From NCBI GenBank assembly GCA_018417955.1, contig JACTVC010000005.1, positions 2,046,001-2,110,000 of the forward strand: 64,000 nucleotides of DNA. Direction: 5' to 3'. The position numbers and the translations under genes were made by a program. Below, one piece after another: positions 1-10,339 of this stretch. Below the pieces are notes generated by a model, which had not been told where the DNA came from, did not search any database, and saw only the letters and a program-made list of their open reading frames with translations. Position 1 is the stretch's first letter. Every line of letters starts with the position of its first letter. The stretch is from Laccaria trichodermophora. Taxonomy: Eukaryota > Basidiomycota > Agaricomycetes > Agaricales > Hydnangiaceae.

Positions 1-1072
1 CCGCTCGTGTGATCAGAAGGAGGCAGAGGAGCGTCAACAGGAGATGCCGAATTAACGATGGGTTGAGCTATGTCGAGATCTGTCGAGGAATGTTTGGGTT
101 CAACTGCAACAAAGTCGACTTTGACTTCTGTGTCGAGCTGTGAGACAGCAGAATTGACACCTGAAACTTGGGAAACAAGATCTCCTGTATCATCTCCAAC
201 CACTTTGGAGTCCTGTGGCGCAGTGAAGGAATGTGTATCAAGAGCAGGGGATTCCTGGACGACTACCATAGGTGCGCCCTCCGAAGACACAACGATGGCC
301 GGCGTATGCTCAGGCAAACCTGTCTCTCCTAGGAGAGGAGTGGACGTCACTTGCGAGGTAGATGTGTTTAACTCTTCCTCATATTGCCGTATCCCAAGGC
401 CGTCTGGCATACTATTAAGTTTCCCAGCTTCCGTCTTTCGTGCGATATCCAACGCCTTTGCAAAGTCAGTCCCTCGTAAAAGGGGCTTTTTAAACAAGCT
501 GGCATCCACCAAACTGGTGGGTGAAGTAGATATCTCTGGCGTGAAAGAGACAGAGTCAGGGGGAGACGCTGGTGGAGAAGTTAATGTCGGGGAAGTTAAC
601 GGTGTGTAATCCGTCCCATCGTCAAAGTCACCAGAGATACTCGAAAGTGAGAACGACCTTCGACTGGTGTTTGGGGAACCGTTCACCCGGGGAGACGCAG
701 AGCCGGAACGACTAACCGGAGGAACCCCTGAGCTTGCCATCCTGACTGGCACCGGAATGCGATTTCCGTAGAGCTCGCCCTTCCTCCGTGGCTGACCCTC
801 AGTAGGGGGCGGAGCGCCCAGCCCAAAGCTACCCCGAGGCACGGGGGTGCCGCCCTTCCTTTCGAATTTTGCAATTTTGTCACGCAGCCCACCGGCGGAT
901 GGGCTGGTGTTTGAGACAGGGGAGGTTGGACGTTGGTCTGAAGCAGCATTACGCTGTTCGAGTGCTGCTATTCGCTCCCTGAGGTTTGTTGGAGCAACTG
1001 GGATCTTGGATGTGGACCTGAGCAAAAATAGTGAACAACGGTGCTTTGCCTTCAAACCATAGACACTTACAT
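1..1072 (-). CDS. Ser/Pro-rich hypothetical protein, partial (3' end outside window)
   Basis: On the minus strand one frame stays open from 1017 to position 1 and runs off the window, so about 339 residues are visible and the C-terminus is missing. I place the start across an intron: AT at 1072-1071, intron 1070-1018 (GTAAGT...CTCAG, 53 nt), then G at 1017, giving M-S-T-S-K-I-P-V-A-P. The protein opens with a short basic/coiled stretch (LRERIAALEQRNA), then GGLRDKIAKFERKGG and RGSFGLGAPP. After that it is mostly disordered Ser/Pro/Thr sequence with SP and TSP motifs. I do not recognise a domain and give no function. The RERIAALE and RDKIAKFE helices look like short conserved interaction motifs. 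The transcript probably has more 5' UTR upstream, since 1073-1295 shows no better start. An alternative is a downstream ATG around position 730, which would discard the conserved-looking head. Confidence 0.65.
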
Positions 1073-1783
1073 TTCTCTAGGAATATCTGAAGATAAGGAA
1101 AGATGCTATGATGGTGTTCTCGCTGGCTACGACTGACCAGCGCCGCAGACGACGACACCAACCTGAAATGAGGGACTTGGAGTGCGAGGAACCGACGCTG
1201 CTCGGGCAATGACGACAATGACAGCGGTCTCGCAAGGCTCGACGTCGCCGATGCAGAGGCAGCAGTGATGCTGATGCGGCAAGAGAACCTGTCAAATCTC
1301 TTGAAACGCGATGTTCATTTAGTGTATTCCTTTGTTGTCTTCTCTGTCAGCTGCTAAACAACGACAAACTCCCCCTGGAAAACTGATCGAACCCCTTTCA
1401 TTTCGTCAACGCAACGACTTTTTGGCGGGTTGCGCATCCACTCCAATTCGAACATTTCGTTTTAATTACCCTGCAACGCGCAGAATGAACAATTTTTGTC
1501 CATCCGCTCCTCACGAGATTTGCTCAATTTTTGTCGCAGGAAATTTCAGGAACGAGATCTTTGTGAGATCTTACCTTCCCGGACTCAATTGGGGAATGGC
1601 AATTCAAAACTTGAAGCTGCGACCATAACTAAGTATCCTTGTCTCTGTCAATGCATGTACACTCGCGTAACAAATTACATTTACTGCCAACAGTCATATT
1701 TGATCCAAATCACGGTTTCATCACATCTATATCACCTGGAGAAGAGAATCGCAATTAAGAAACCATCTGGCAAGAAGTCTGGT

Positions 1784-3130
1784 TCATTTCACCTTCACGC
1801 AGCCTCGTAATCCTTCTCCATATAATTCTTTTAGCCCTTCCTCGTCCAAGCTATGCGTTGAGCGAAGGAACACTACATCCAGTCGTTTCAAACAGGCGAT
1901 GCCGTGATCACGAAGCGTATCCGGAGAGCGACACCTGGATCGTACCATATCTGTGAGGAGACCATCATCGGCCCCAACGCAAAGTTCTAAAGTGAGTGTT
2001 TCCAAGAGTGGGCAGAGAGTCTTTGGACCTCCATCCCCGTGAAATGTGAGGAGTTTTAATATTTTGTTTTCGACTGAAACTGGTGCTTCTATCTCTGACA
2101 AGATCTCTAAAGTGGTGATTGATGAGGCGGAAAGGAGCCTAAGACAAGCGAGGAATCCATCCTCGGAAGTTGCAAGGTTTGTAATCGTCAAAGAGGATAG
2201 CCGAAGACGGGGCTGTGATAAGATGTCGTTTAAAATGTCATAGACATGGGAATGGCCCAACGCAAAGTGCAAAGAAAGGTTCCTGAGGTCCCTTGCTTCC
2301 ATAAAATGAAAAAATTGTTTCGCATTTTGTGCAGGCTCTGGATACACCTCCCCAAATTTCACGGTCAAAAGTTCAATCGGAGAAGTCACAGGTTCGGGTA
2401 ACTGCCCTCTGATCTTGTCCGCTCCTAGCGTAACGTAGTGCCTGTGGAGATTAACCGCCTTTCCCAGCCATATCAGAGCGTTCATCGCATTTGTAGGATT
2501 AGTGACTTCAAGATTTCTCAATTGCTTCCAAGGAAGATCGGACGGCAGGGACTCGGATTTGATAGTATAGGGTCCTCGATGAGTATAACTTTGCAAGGCA
2601 GGAGATCCACGCAATAGCCTTTCGCAGAAACCATATCTTTCGTTGTAATTGTTCGATTTATTGTCGCAAACAATTTCAATGCTTTCCAAGATAGGAGCAA
2701 TGAAGGTGTGAGGGAGGCAGACGTGTGTTGGTCGGAACCAAAAACCAAAGCCAAAAGAGACACGACGCCATCGGTGTGAGTGAGCGATAAGAAGTGGCAA
2801 TACAGCTTTTATGGATGCAGGCTCGCAGTCATAGAGCCAGTCCCCTGTCACAGTTAAAGTAAGTGGCCAATTTTTAGATCGGTCGAGCCAGCTTGAGACT
2901 TTTGTATATGAGGGGGGATTTGATATCGGTACGGTGGATTGGATGGGGTCGAAGATGATCTCAATGCAACTCCAAAGTTCCGGATTAGATAGCGCGAGGT
3001 CGTTCCAGCGTTTGCACGTCAGACAAACAGCGGCCAATCCGATGTCGATTTCTCCTCTCTTCAGGTCCCGGTAGAATGACATGAAGATAAGGCCCAAAAT
3101 TTCCGGAGGCAGGTCGTTTATGCTAGGCAT
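1784..3130 (-). CDS. F-box/LRR-like protein (intact)
   Basis: Single-exon 448-residue frame. I chose the ATG at 3130 (MPSINDLPPEILGLIF) because the F-box begins there; the same frame is open up to 3277, but that extension looks like untranslated sequence. The F-box covers about residues 1-55, with the LP.EIL..I core and the usual C.T.KRW...... LWS.IEI ending. The rest has leucine-rich stretches (LRNLSLHF, RLSSLTITN, TLEILSE, LETLTLELC), as in the large agaricomycete F-box families. F-box proteins usually bring substrates to SCF ubiquitin ligases through Skp1; that role is inferred from family. Just downstream, on the same strand, lies a decayed paralogue (3563-9656) that matches it along nearly its whole length, so the pair arose by local duplication. 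The gene ends in VKVK. No intron is needed. Confidence 0.85.
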   Translation of the reverse strand: MPSINDLPPEILGLIFMSFYRDLKRGEIDIGLAAVCLTCKRWNDLALSNPELWSCIEIIFDPIQSTVPISNPPSYTKVSSWLDRSKNWPLTLTVTGDWLYDCEPASIKAVLPLLIAHSHRWRRVSFGFGFWFRPTHVCLPHTFIAPILESIEIVCDNKSNNYNERYGFCERLLRGSPALQSYTHRGPYTIKSESLPSDLPWKQLRNLEVTNPTNAMNALIWLGKAVNLHRHYVTLGADKIRGQLPEPVTSPIELLTVKFGEVYPEPAQNAKQFFHFMEARDLRNLSLHFALGHSHVYDILNDILSQPRLRLSSLTITNLATSEDGFLACLRLLSASSITTLEILSEIEAPVSVENKILKLLTFHGDGGPKTLCPLLETLTLELCVGADDGLLTDMVRSRCRSPDTLRDHGIACLKRLDVVFLRSTHSLDEEGLKELYGEGLRGCVKVK

Positions 3131-3775
3131 TGCAGGTTGTGGCCGATGTTCTTGGACGAGCAGGCTACGCGCCGTATACGATGGCACTGGTAAGCTGTTG
3201 AATGGATGAGGAAATTGCCTCAAAAAGAGGAGGGTGAGATTCGACTTCGTCCAGGATAATGGTGACGGTGACCTCACTGGACTCGATGTCGCCGGTGTAT
3301 GGCAAGAAAATTACGAAGAACTAGCGGTTGACTGCGGTGAAACATGCAACTGATAAGACCGTAGTAAGTAAGGTCGGAAGGCTCGGAGTGCCGCCCCGCC
3401 GCGGCTCGTGGATGCCGGAGGAGCCGGCAATACTTAGCTTGAATTTTCAATTTTTGTGGCCTTATGTATCAATGGGAAGTCAAATTACAGGTGTATGTTT
3501 AGTTTGAGTAATTACTATTCCAGCACCCGAAAACCATGCGACTCGTACTACCGAAGCAGAGATCAAACTTGAAGGAACTTCAAAGAACCTCGCAACCCTT
3601 CTCCATATATTTTCTTCAACCCCCCCTCATCCAACGAATGCGTAGACCGTGCACGAAGCAAAGCATCCATTTATTTCAAAAGTGCAACGCCACTTTTGTG
3701 AAGCACATTGGGAGAGAAACGCCTTGACCGAACCATCTCGGAAAAAAGACTGTCGTCAGCCCCGACACACAGTTC

Positions 3776-4492
3776 CAAGGGGGGAGCGGGATTTGAATCT
3801 GCCATATGGGGTTGGTTGGTTAGTCCGGCCGGCTGGCCGTTAAATTTTTTTTATTTGAAGTACCAATTTCAGGTAATTCATGGGCCAGATGAGCTCTGGT
3901 GCATCTCTGAGGCGTTTTGCAAGCTGTCCTCACTTACAAGGGGAACATTTCCCAGGGTCGCAAGCTGTCCTCACTTACAAGTGGGATATTTCTCAGAATG
4001 ACCCTGCCAGAATCAGTAAGTATGTGCCATTTACACTTAGGATGATAATCCCTTTCAAAAAACCTAGTATATGATAAGGATTGCAGACAATATTCAAACA
4101 TCTGCATTGTGATTGTGGTAAGAGTATAGATGCAGTTGAGGTGGAGGACAAAAGCAGAGTACTCAGTAATTACCTGTGGGCGAAAAAGCTGTGAGACATC
4201 ATGGCCATGCAGTACCTTTTGTGCATTGGACTGGATTGTGGTATCAATGAGTAGGTTTGTGACCCATGTAATAAGAGCATGGAGAAAAGCAGAGGAAGGG
4301 GCAGCAAACGAAGGATAAGATGGCGGCTGACAAGGCTGACATGCCCAAATGACGCCCAAAACATGTTACCTATTTATAGATTTTACCTATATATGGAAGG
4401 TTGTTCACACGCCTGGTTAGTTAGTCCAGCCATACTGGCCTTACGAAAAAAATCAACATGATATATTAAATTAAAATTGTGCTCCCCCCTTG
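3776..4492. mobile_element. hAT-type MITE (717 bp), TSD CACAGTTC
   Basis: Terminal inverted repeat CAAGGGGGGAGC at 3776 and its complement GCTCCCCCCTTG ending at 4492. The 8-bp sequence CACAGTTC is present on both sides (3768-3775 and 4493-4500). An 8-bp target duplication with short TIRs is typical of the hAT superfamily. There is no transposase inside, so it is non-autonomous. Its subterminal sequence (GGGATTTGAATCTGCCATAT and GGTTAGTTAGTCC) is shared with the element at 51628-53178, so the two are one family. It sits in the coding frame of the F-box paralogue. Confidence 0.9.
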
Positions 4493-4808
4493 CACAGTTC
4501 TAGAGTGATGGTTTCTAACAAAGGGCAGAGAGGTCTTGGAGTTCCTTCGCCTTGGAATGTGAGGAGGTTCATTATATTATTGTTGATTTGGTCGGTTTTT
4601 GACATATCCCAATGTTTCAAGATCCTGAGGGTGGTGAGCTCGGTAAGGAGCATAAGACAATCGAGGAACTCGTCCGCAGGCATCTTGATTCAAGTTTCCG
4701 TAATTGTCAGGGTGGACAAACGGGAATGGGTCATCGAAAGGATATAAAAAAGAGTGCCACGGTCATGACACCATTCAGTGAAAATGATGGATAGATTTGT
4801 GAGGCTCC

Positions 4809-5620
4809 CAAGGGGGTGGCGGAACGTGGATCCCGCATATAGGGTTAGGGGGGGGGATCCGCTAGGGGGTCGAAATTTTTTTTGGGACCTACTGTATAAA
4901 GTCCTTCCAATTAGCCCGAATAACACTCACAAAGAAGTTGGAGCGTTCAGATGTACAGCAAGCTGCAAATCTACAACTGAGAGCCAATACAAACCGCCTG
5001 CAGGATGCCGCGTTCACGCTGCATTCGGTACGTACTACCCCGTGTCCGGGCCGCTGAGGTTAGACGTTGAAGGCTCACGATCCATTCAGGCTTCTCAGCT
5101 CTGGCAGCCGTATCATATTTGCGCGCCCTGTGCTCGGCGTCCCGCTGTTCACCACCCCAATGTACAACAAACTCGGTACTAGTATGGGAAGGACCCCGTG
5201 CTCGCATGCATGTGTATAGTGCTTGAATGCCCTGCATATGTTTTTTTCTTCCTGTGTGGCGTGAGCCTACTAACTCTACCAAATTCTTCTTGTTGTAGAA
5301 GTACAGCCTCAGGCGGGTACGCGCACGATGCTCCCGAGCAGCATCACCCGGAGGGGCAACAAAACCAAATAAAAACACAAGGCTAGCCGTGGAGTGAAGT
5401 CTTGCATCTGTTAGACTTGTGTGGAGATGGGAGTGAAGCATCGTCGCGTGTAGAAACTCGAAATGTTTTTAACATAGGAACTTGAAATTTTTATGTTTTC
5501 GACATAGGAACTTGGAAAATTTCCTTTTTTGGGGGGGTAAAGGGGAGGGGGGGTACGTCGAAGATGCCCTAATTTTTTTTGGGACTGTATATGCAAAATC
5601 CACGTTCCGCCACCCCCTTG
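4809..5620. mobile_element. hAT-type MITE (812 bp), TSD GAGGCTCC
   Basis: The left end starts CAAGGGGGTGGCGGAACGTG at 4809 and the right end is its inverted match, ending at 5620; the inverted repeat extends about 33 bp with a few mismatches. GAGGCTCC flanks both sides (4801-4808 and 5621-5628). No transposase is present. The first bases resemble the 3776-4492 family (CAAGGGGG), but the subterminal sequence differs, so it is a related yet separate family. It interrupts the F-box paralogue in the stretch that reads LDAR|SLTNLS once the insertion is removed. Confidence 0.9.
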
Positions 5621-7115
5621 GAGGCTCCGTGCATCTAGGAATTTAAAGAATTCCTTCGGGCCGTCAGTGTCTACAACTACAAGGCTCAAGCAGCCAACCG
5701 AAGAGGTCACAGGTTTAGCTGAGAGTGCATCACATCCCTCAATCCGTAAGAGCAAGTCCGAAGATCGATCCCCTTCTCCAATATCATCAGAGCATCACTT
5801 GCAGACAAGTATTTTCGGAGATCAAAATGTCTCAATGGCTCTAGATGAAGGCCATTGGGTGAGAAGTCGTCCCAACGACCATGGTGAACAAAGTTGCGCA
5901 AGGCGGGGGCCCCACGCAGTAACTTCTCATAGAAAACATTGTTGTTAAACCCCCCACACAGTGCATCGATGACAACACTTTCCAAAATAGGAGCGAGGAA
6001 GTTGTCTGGGAGCTCGACGCCACCAAAGTACCGGCTAAAGTGTAGAGAAATGCGATGCCATCGGTGCGAGTGAGCTACAAGAAGCTTTAATTGATCTCTT
6101 TGTCGGAAAAATCCCAATTAGCATACAAGTCATTGCGGCAGCTGATGAACTTACGAGTGTTGATCAGTCTGCGAGGGAAGACATATTAGCATGTTATCAG
6201 GTCATGTAACCTCGCGCTAATCACTAGCAAGTGCTGAGAGGTTTCCGCATTCGAGCACATCAGTATTTATTAGGTTGTATCACTCTACCCTAATCTCGGG
6301 TATCCTTCATAATTCCTCTTAAGTATGTAGATAAATTGTATACAAATAAAGTAACTGGTACTGCAAAAGAGGGGATTGATTGAAGCAATGGGTGTGGATA
6401 AATGTAAGTATACACCAAACTTCATGTTTATCGAAACCTCACGCATATCGGTAGGTCTTGCAATAGCGGCATTTCCGCTCCAGCCTCTCAACTTGGACAT
6501 CAGGAAACCTACAAGCTCCTGGGCGCACTGGATTACCTGAATGTGCCTGATTGTCTGGCGGCTTTTGATTCCCAGACATTTTCCAGGCAACCCAGATCAG
6601 CAACGACCGAGCAACGACTTGGCAACCATGGATCGTGAAATTTCGACAAGTCAGTTCAAACCCCGCTTCCAGAAGAGGCGCAGCGTGATCAATCTCAACA
6701 TCCGCCAAACAGCTCCCAACAACTCATCCTTCCCAACCAACACCTCTCTCGCCCAACTCTCGCCCCATCGCTTAGCGCTGAGCGCCTTCATTCGTGTATG
6801 GAGCATCCCGAGCGTGGAGAAATTGAAGCTACATCAATCTAGGTGCAGAACGAGAGAGGTGCGTCGATAAATTCCGATGTCGTGTGTCGTCGTCGTTGAC
6901 TGTAGCTCAGCCCATGATACAGTGCATTTCTTCAAGCTTGGATCGCAGAAATCATCGCCTTCACAAGGCAGCTCATCTTCCACGCGGGGTGATCAGCCAT
7001 TTAGCCCGCTGGCGTTGGCCAATAGTGGGGAGGAGGCGCAAGACCTCTGCGCAAGCGCGCGTCCTATGGTATCTTATATTTTGATCCCCATTTCTCCTTC
7101 TTCCCTACTCTCACT

Positions 7116-7660
7116 ATGGTTCCTCTGCCAGCCCTTCTCTCGCTCGCTCTTCTCCCCTTCGTAGCTGCGCTGGATCACTCACTCGACATTAAGGCCATTG
7201 AAGATCACTTTACCCAGTCCCATATCCTTACGTCTTTCGCGCCCTCCGCCCTTCTTGACCTCGATCATGCTGGTAATAATCGCATCACCATGTAATTCTT
7301 TTCTCATTCACCCATCTAGGCGTTGCAAATGTAACATCCGGTCAAGCCCTCAAAATTACGCGTGTGTCTACCGAACTAACATGAAGTTTTTTTTTTGCAA
7401 CTCATCATAATTAGGTTTCTGCTGCTCCCACCCTGACCGTCAATCCCGCGAACTCTTCGGTTTCCTTCTCTGGAGATGGTGTCAACCGCCACCGGCTTGT
7501 AAATGGTGTCGAGGTAACAGGTACGTGACCGTTGTTTGTGGAAACGCCAACGCGCCCTACGCCGGTCCCGGTCCCGCTGCGGGAAGCGGTGGATGGTGGT
7601 TACGAGGTGTTTATCAGGAAGAAGAAAAGCTGCAGTGTTTCGTGAGTCCTTCCTTTGAAC
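7116..7660 (+). pseudogene. Secreted PEBP-like protein, decayed
   Basis: An ATG at 7116 starts a clear signal peptide (MVPLPALLSLALLPFVAALD), followed by sequence like the N-terminus of fungal extracellular phosphatidylethanolamine-binding-like proteins (FAPSALLDLDHAG...). A probable intron follows, then TVNPANSSVSFSGDG, NRHRLVNGVEV (family RHWLVNG) and, further on, YAGPGPAAGSG, also typical of the family. The middle segment that normally carries the ligand-binding core (around AMVDAD) is missing between SGDG and NRH. Continuing after AAGSG needs a frame change. I therefore call it a pseudogene. The identification rests on remembered family motifs, not on alignment. It lies inside the interval that separates the two halves of the F-box paralogue. 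Confidence 0.6.
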
Positions 7661-8817
7661 TCATTAGATATTGTATTGACCTTGTTATTAGCACTCACTC
7701 ACATTTCGGTATCAACCGTTGCTGAAGCAGTAGAGCTGGACTAGGATTCCGTAGGAGTTGATTAGTATACATTTTTGCGCATGTTGTAGCATTGGGACAA
7801 CAATATAACAATTTTCTACGTGATTGTAAGTGCACTACAATGCCTGAAAAGCAATCGGAAAGAGCTGGCACTCCACTGGAACCTACCTGGCAAGGTGACT
7901 GGCTGGTCTGTATTTGACCTGGAATTAGAACAGGCCATCTGGATCCAGAAACGACACCTCATGTATCCAGGTACTTTTTCTGGCTTCCTTATTGGTCTGA
8001 ATCACCTGATTTGGTCTGTTTCCAGGTAACCCAGGCACGTGCACGTTTCCTGATGGAGCTTCCTAGACTTCTTAGCATGTTTTAGACAACGCGACATTGG
8101 TAGGAAAATTTGTACAAGTCAACTTAGAGTGCAGTCTGGGCAGCCATTGGTGTTTGTAGCTGGCGCCGCAGCCCCACTGATTGTTCAGTTGACATAATGC
8201 ATAATTTTGTTAGAAATTCACTACAAAATGTCAAGGTGGAGCAGCCCCACAAACATTGACTCGATGCTGGAATATATAGAGGGAAAATCAACCCACCACA
8301 GACACAGTTGCATAACCAAACTCCCCAGCCCCCTCGGATTCTGCTCTCAGCATGAACCCTTCCCAAGCCAACTTGTTCAAGCCTGAGGTGACCATCCATC
8401 GCACGGCGTTTAACTGATACCACGTGATTGCGTTTCGGAGATTGGGCAGTGATTGAGTAAGACAGGAACGTCCTTCACCTCCTCCCACCCCCCACCTCCT
8501 ATCTATTTCATCATACACGACAGATCTAATCCCTTCTCTCCACAGCTTCGCTCAGTGTACTTGGCATTGCAATGCCAATAGCCAGCATGCACCTCTACTC
8601 CAAATTCACACAACCCCTCTTCATTCAAGCTCTCATGGGCATCAAGAGTCTATATGATGCAAAACTTGTCTCCATCCACTTACTCAGGAACCCAGCCATG
8701 GGTGAGCTCAAGCACCCATTCAATGTTGTTAGTTTCTTTGGACGTGAGTCTCGCTTCTTTCTCTCCCTTGTCTTCTACACCCGAGCCAAATTGAATCATC
8801 TCAATTGCAAGTTTGCG

Positions 8818-8913
8818 GATATCAACAACGACGAGGATGACAACTCCACCCATCACCCAAACATAGATATCATCGACGACGAGGACAACAACTCCACCCA
8901 TCAGCCCAAACCG
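8818..8913. repeat. Two 48-bp tandem units, acidic and in frame
   Basis: Units 8818-8865 and 8866-8913 differ at a few bases. In the frame 8572-8916 they encode D-I-N-N-D-E-D-D-N-S-T-H-H-P-N-I and a near copy, and a TAA follows at once. If the frame is real, it is a small protein with an acidic repeat tail. If not, it is simply a minisatellite seed. Confidence 0.55.
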
Positions 8914-9347
8914 TAAACGTTGCTGAACTCAGGATGCCGTTCGTCAGAGGTGGCTCAGACGACAGGTCAGGTCTGTTCAGATTCTACAAGAGCTGGCAGT
9001 GAGGCAACACCAGTCTAGTATCTGCCATTATGTAGTGCACACCCAGCTCGAATGCATTGATTTAATGTTCTGTTTGGTGTGAGATCTAAATGTTATGCTC
9101 GAAATCTGGAAAAGATTCTGCTCCCAGATCATAGTTCGTCAACCTGACAACCAGGGTAAGTTCTTCTCTGTGCTTCAATGTTTTACCAGAAAGAATAACT
9201 ACTAACACACACCCTCAGTACTAAAATGTTTGACAACAGTGATCCAAGCGAGGGGGTCTATCACACCCATACACACGTTCTGTGGCTGAAATACATCCCG
9301 AAATACTGATGACCTGATGCGCACATATGAGCACCATATTGGCACAT

Positions 9348-9656
9348 CTAGGTTTTTCTCGGATTTTCCGACATTGCCAACTTGTAGTGGATGAAGACTA
9401 AAGAAAGGGGTTGGTTTTTGGATTGACCAAGCCACTTTGAGACTTTTGAATGTGAGCTAAAGCTGTCGCCATTGATGATTTTGATGCACGACCAAAGTTC
9501 CAGAGTGGAGAATGTGAAGTCCTTCCAGAGTTTGCATGTCAGACAAATGGAAGCCAATCCGATATTGACTTCTCCTTCGCGTTTCGTCATATCGACATGC
9601 AATGACTCCAAAATGAGTCCAAAAATTTCCAGAGGAAGGTCGTTTATATTCGGCAT
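9348..9656 (-). pseudogene. F-box paralogue, N-terminal half
   Basis: The ATG at 9656 starts MPNINDLPLEIFGLIL, followed by NIGLASICLTCKLWKDF and ELWSCIKI, then KVSKWLGQSKNQPLSL. This matches residues 1 to about 85 of the intact F-box gene at 1784-3130. Similarity stops abruptly there, and the frame runs on only about 20 more codons to a stop. The stretch where similarity stops is nearly the point where the C-terminal piece at about 6140 begins. The simplest reading is one ancestral gene split by the 6141-9347 interval. Confidence 0.75.
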
Positions 9657-9798
9657 TGATGAATAATGTTGAATGAATGTTGAACTTGTTGGATGGGGAC
9701 TTTTGACCAACCTCTATAACAGGATCAGGGTGCACAGCGACAGGAAGGACTGGAGCCGGAGTGTAGGTTGATGAATCGATGAAGCTTGAAGTTGATGA

Positions 9799-10331
9799 CA
9801 CCTTAAACAAGGGATGATCAGGTAATTAAGCGAAGCCTTTGACAGATTGCATGACAAACTAATCATTTTTGCACCTCTTATGTAATTAACACAGACTTAT
9901 GGGAAAATTTTTATATTGACAGCATGTTTGCCTATTGTGCAAAGGTGATGTCCAGATGTAAAAAAAATGTTGTTACTATTTTTAAAATGTGTCTTGAGGT
10001 ACATCCACAGGACAAAAGGCTGGGAAGAATTAAAATTTGTAAACATAACAAATTTCAGGAACAATTCAGTCTGTCTCTTCGGCAATAGGAAAAACTTTTA
10101 TTTTTTGCAAAGCTTCACCTAGGTAACACAGTTGTGGGTAAATTTAAACAATAAGCACATTAATTGTTTTTTCTCTGTCAGCCCCCCTTGAACAATTGGC
10201 AGACATATGGTCACAATAAAAAATTTCCCATTGGTTTGTTGTAATTACATAACTGATGCAAAAATGATTACTTTGTCACTGAATCCGTCAAGGGCTTCGC
10301 GTAACTGCCCAATCGTTCCTTGTTTAAGGTG
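9799..10331. mobile_element. Long-arm inverted-repeat (foldback) element, 533 bp
   Basis: The left arm from 9799 (CACCTTAAACAAGG...) and the right arm ending at 10331 are inverted matches for about 150 bp, including GCGAAGCC..TTGAC, ATCATTTTTGCA and TTATGTAATTA. TGA flanks both ends (9796-9798 and 10332-10334), a possible 3-bp target duplication. There is no coding capacity. A 3-bp duplication would suit CACTA or PIF/Harbinger relatives; the superfamily is left open. It lies just upstream of the F-box half at 9348-9656. Confidence 0.7.
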
Positions 10332-10339
10332 TGATTGGT

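Larger units (their letters stand above)
3563..6140 (-). pseudogene. F-box paralogue, C-terminal two-thirds, broken by two MITEs
   Basis: Minus-strand pieces at 5627-6117, 4500-4800 and 3563-3775 line up in order with the neighbouring intact F-box gene: LLVAHSHRWHR matches LLIAHSHRWRR, CPLLETITLELC matches CPLLETLTLELC, and IYGEGLRG matches LYGEGLRG. The pieces are separated by two insertions (3776-4492 and 4809-5620), each with an exact 8-bp duplication. Removing an insertion plus one duplication copy rejoins the frame at both sites. Other damage shows it was already dead or died later: an in-frame TGA after LTITET, a TAA after VALLK, and a frame shift near 6118. The F-box itself is missing here; a matching N-terminal half lies at 9348-9656 on the same strand. 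Confidence 0.85.
6141..9347. other. 3.2 kb interval separating two halves of the F-box paralogue
   Basis: Apart from the PEBP-like remnant (7116-7660) I see no convincing gene here. At 8572-8916 a 114-codon frame ends in a duplicated 48-bp unit; it may be non-coding. No clear terminal inverted repeats or target duplication mark the ends. Weak direct similarity (CATTGC...GATGAA) occurs near both ends, around 6130 and 9370. Confidence 0.5.

Noticed and set aside
70..609. 179-codon plus-strand frame
   Set aside because: It lies opposite the minus-strand Ser/Pro-rich gene, whose frame is longer, open across 1 kb and has a sensible spliced start; the plus frame is a shadow.
3131..3277. 49-residue N-terminal extension of the first F-box gene
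   Set aside because: The F-box starts at the ATG at 3130, and the pseudogene paralogue has its ATG at the same place; the extension shows no similarity there.
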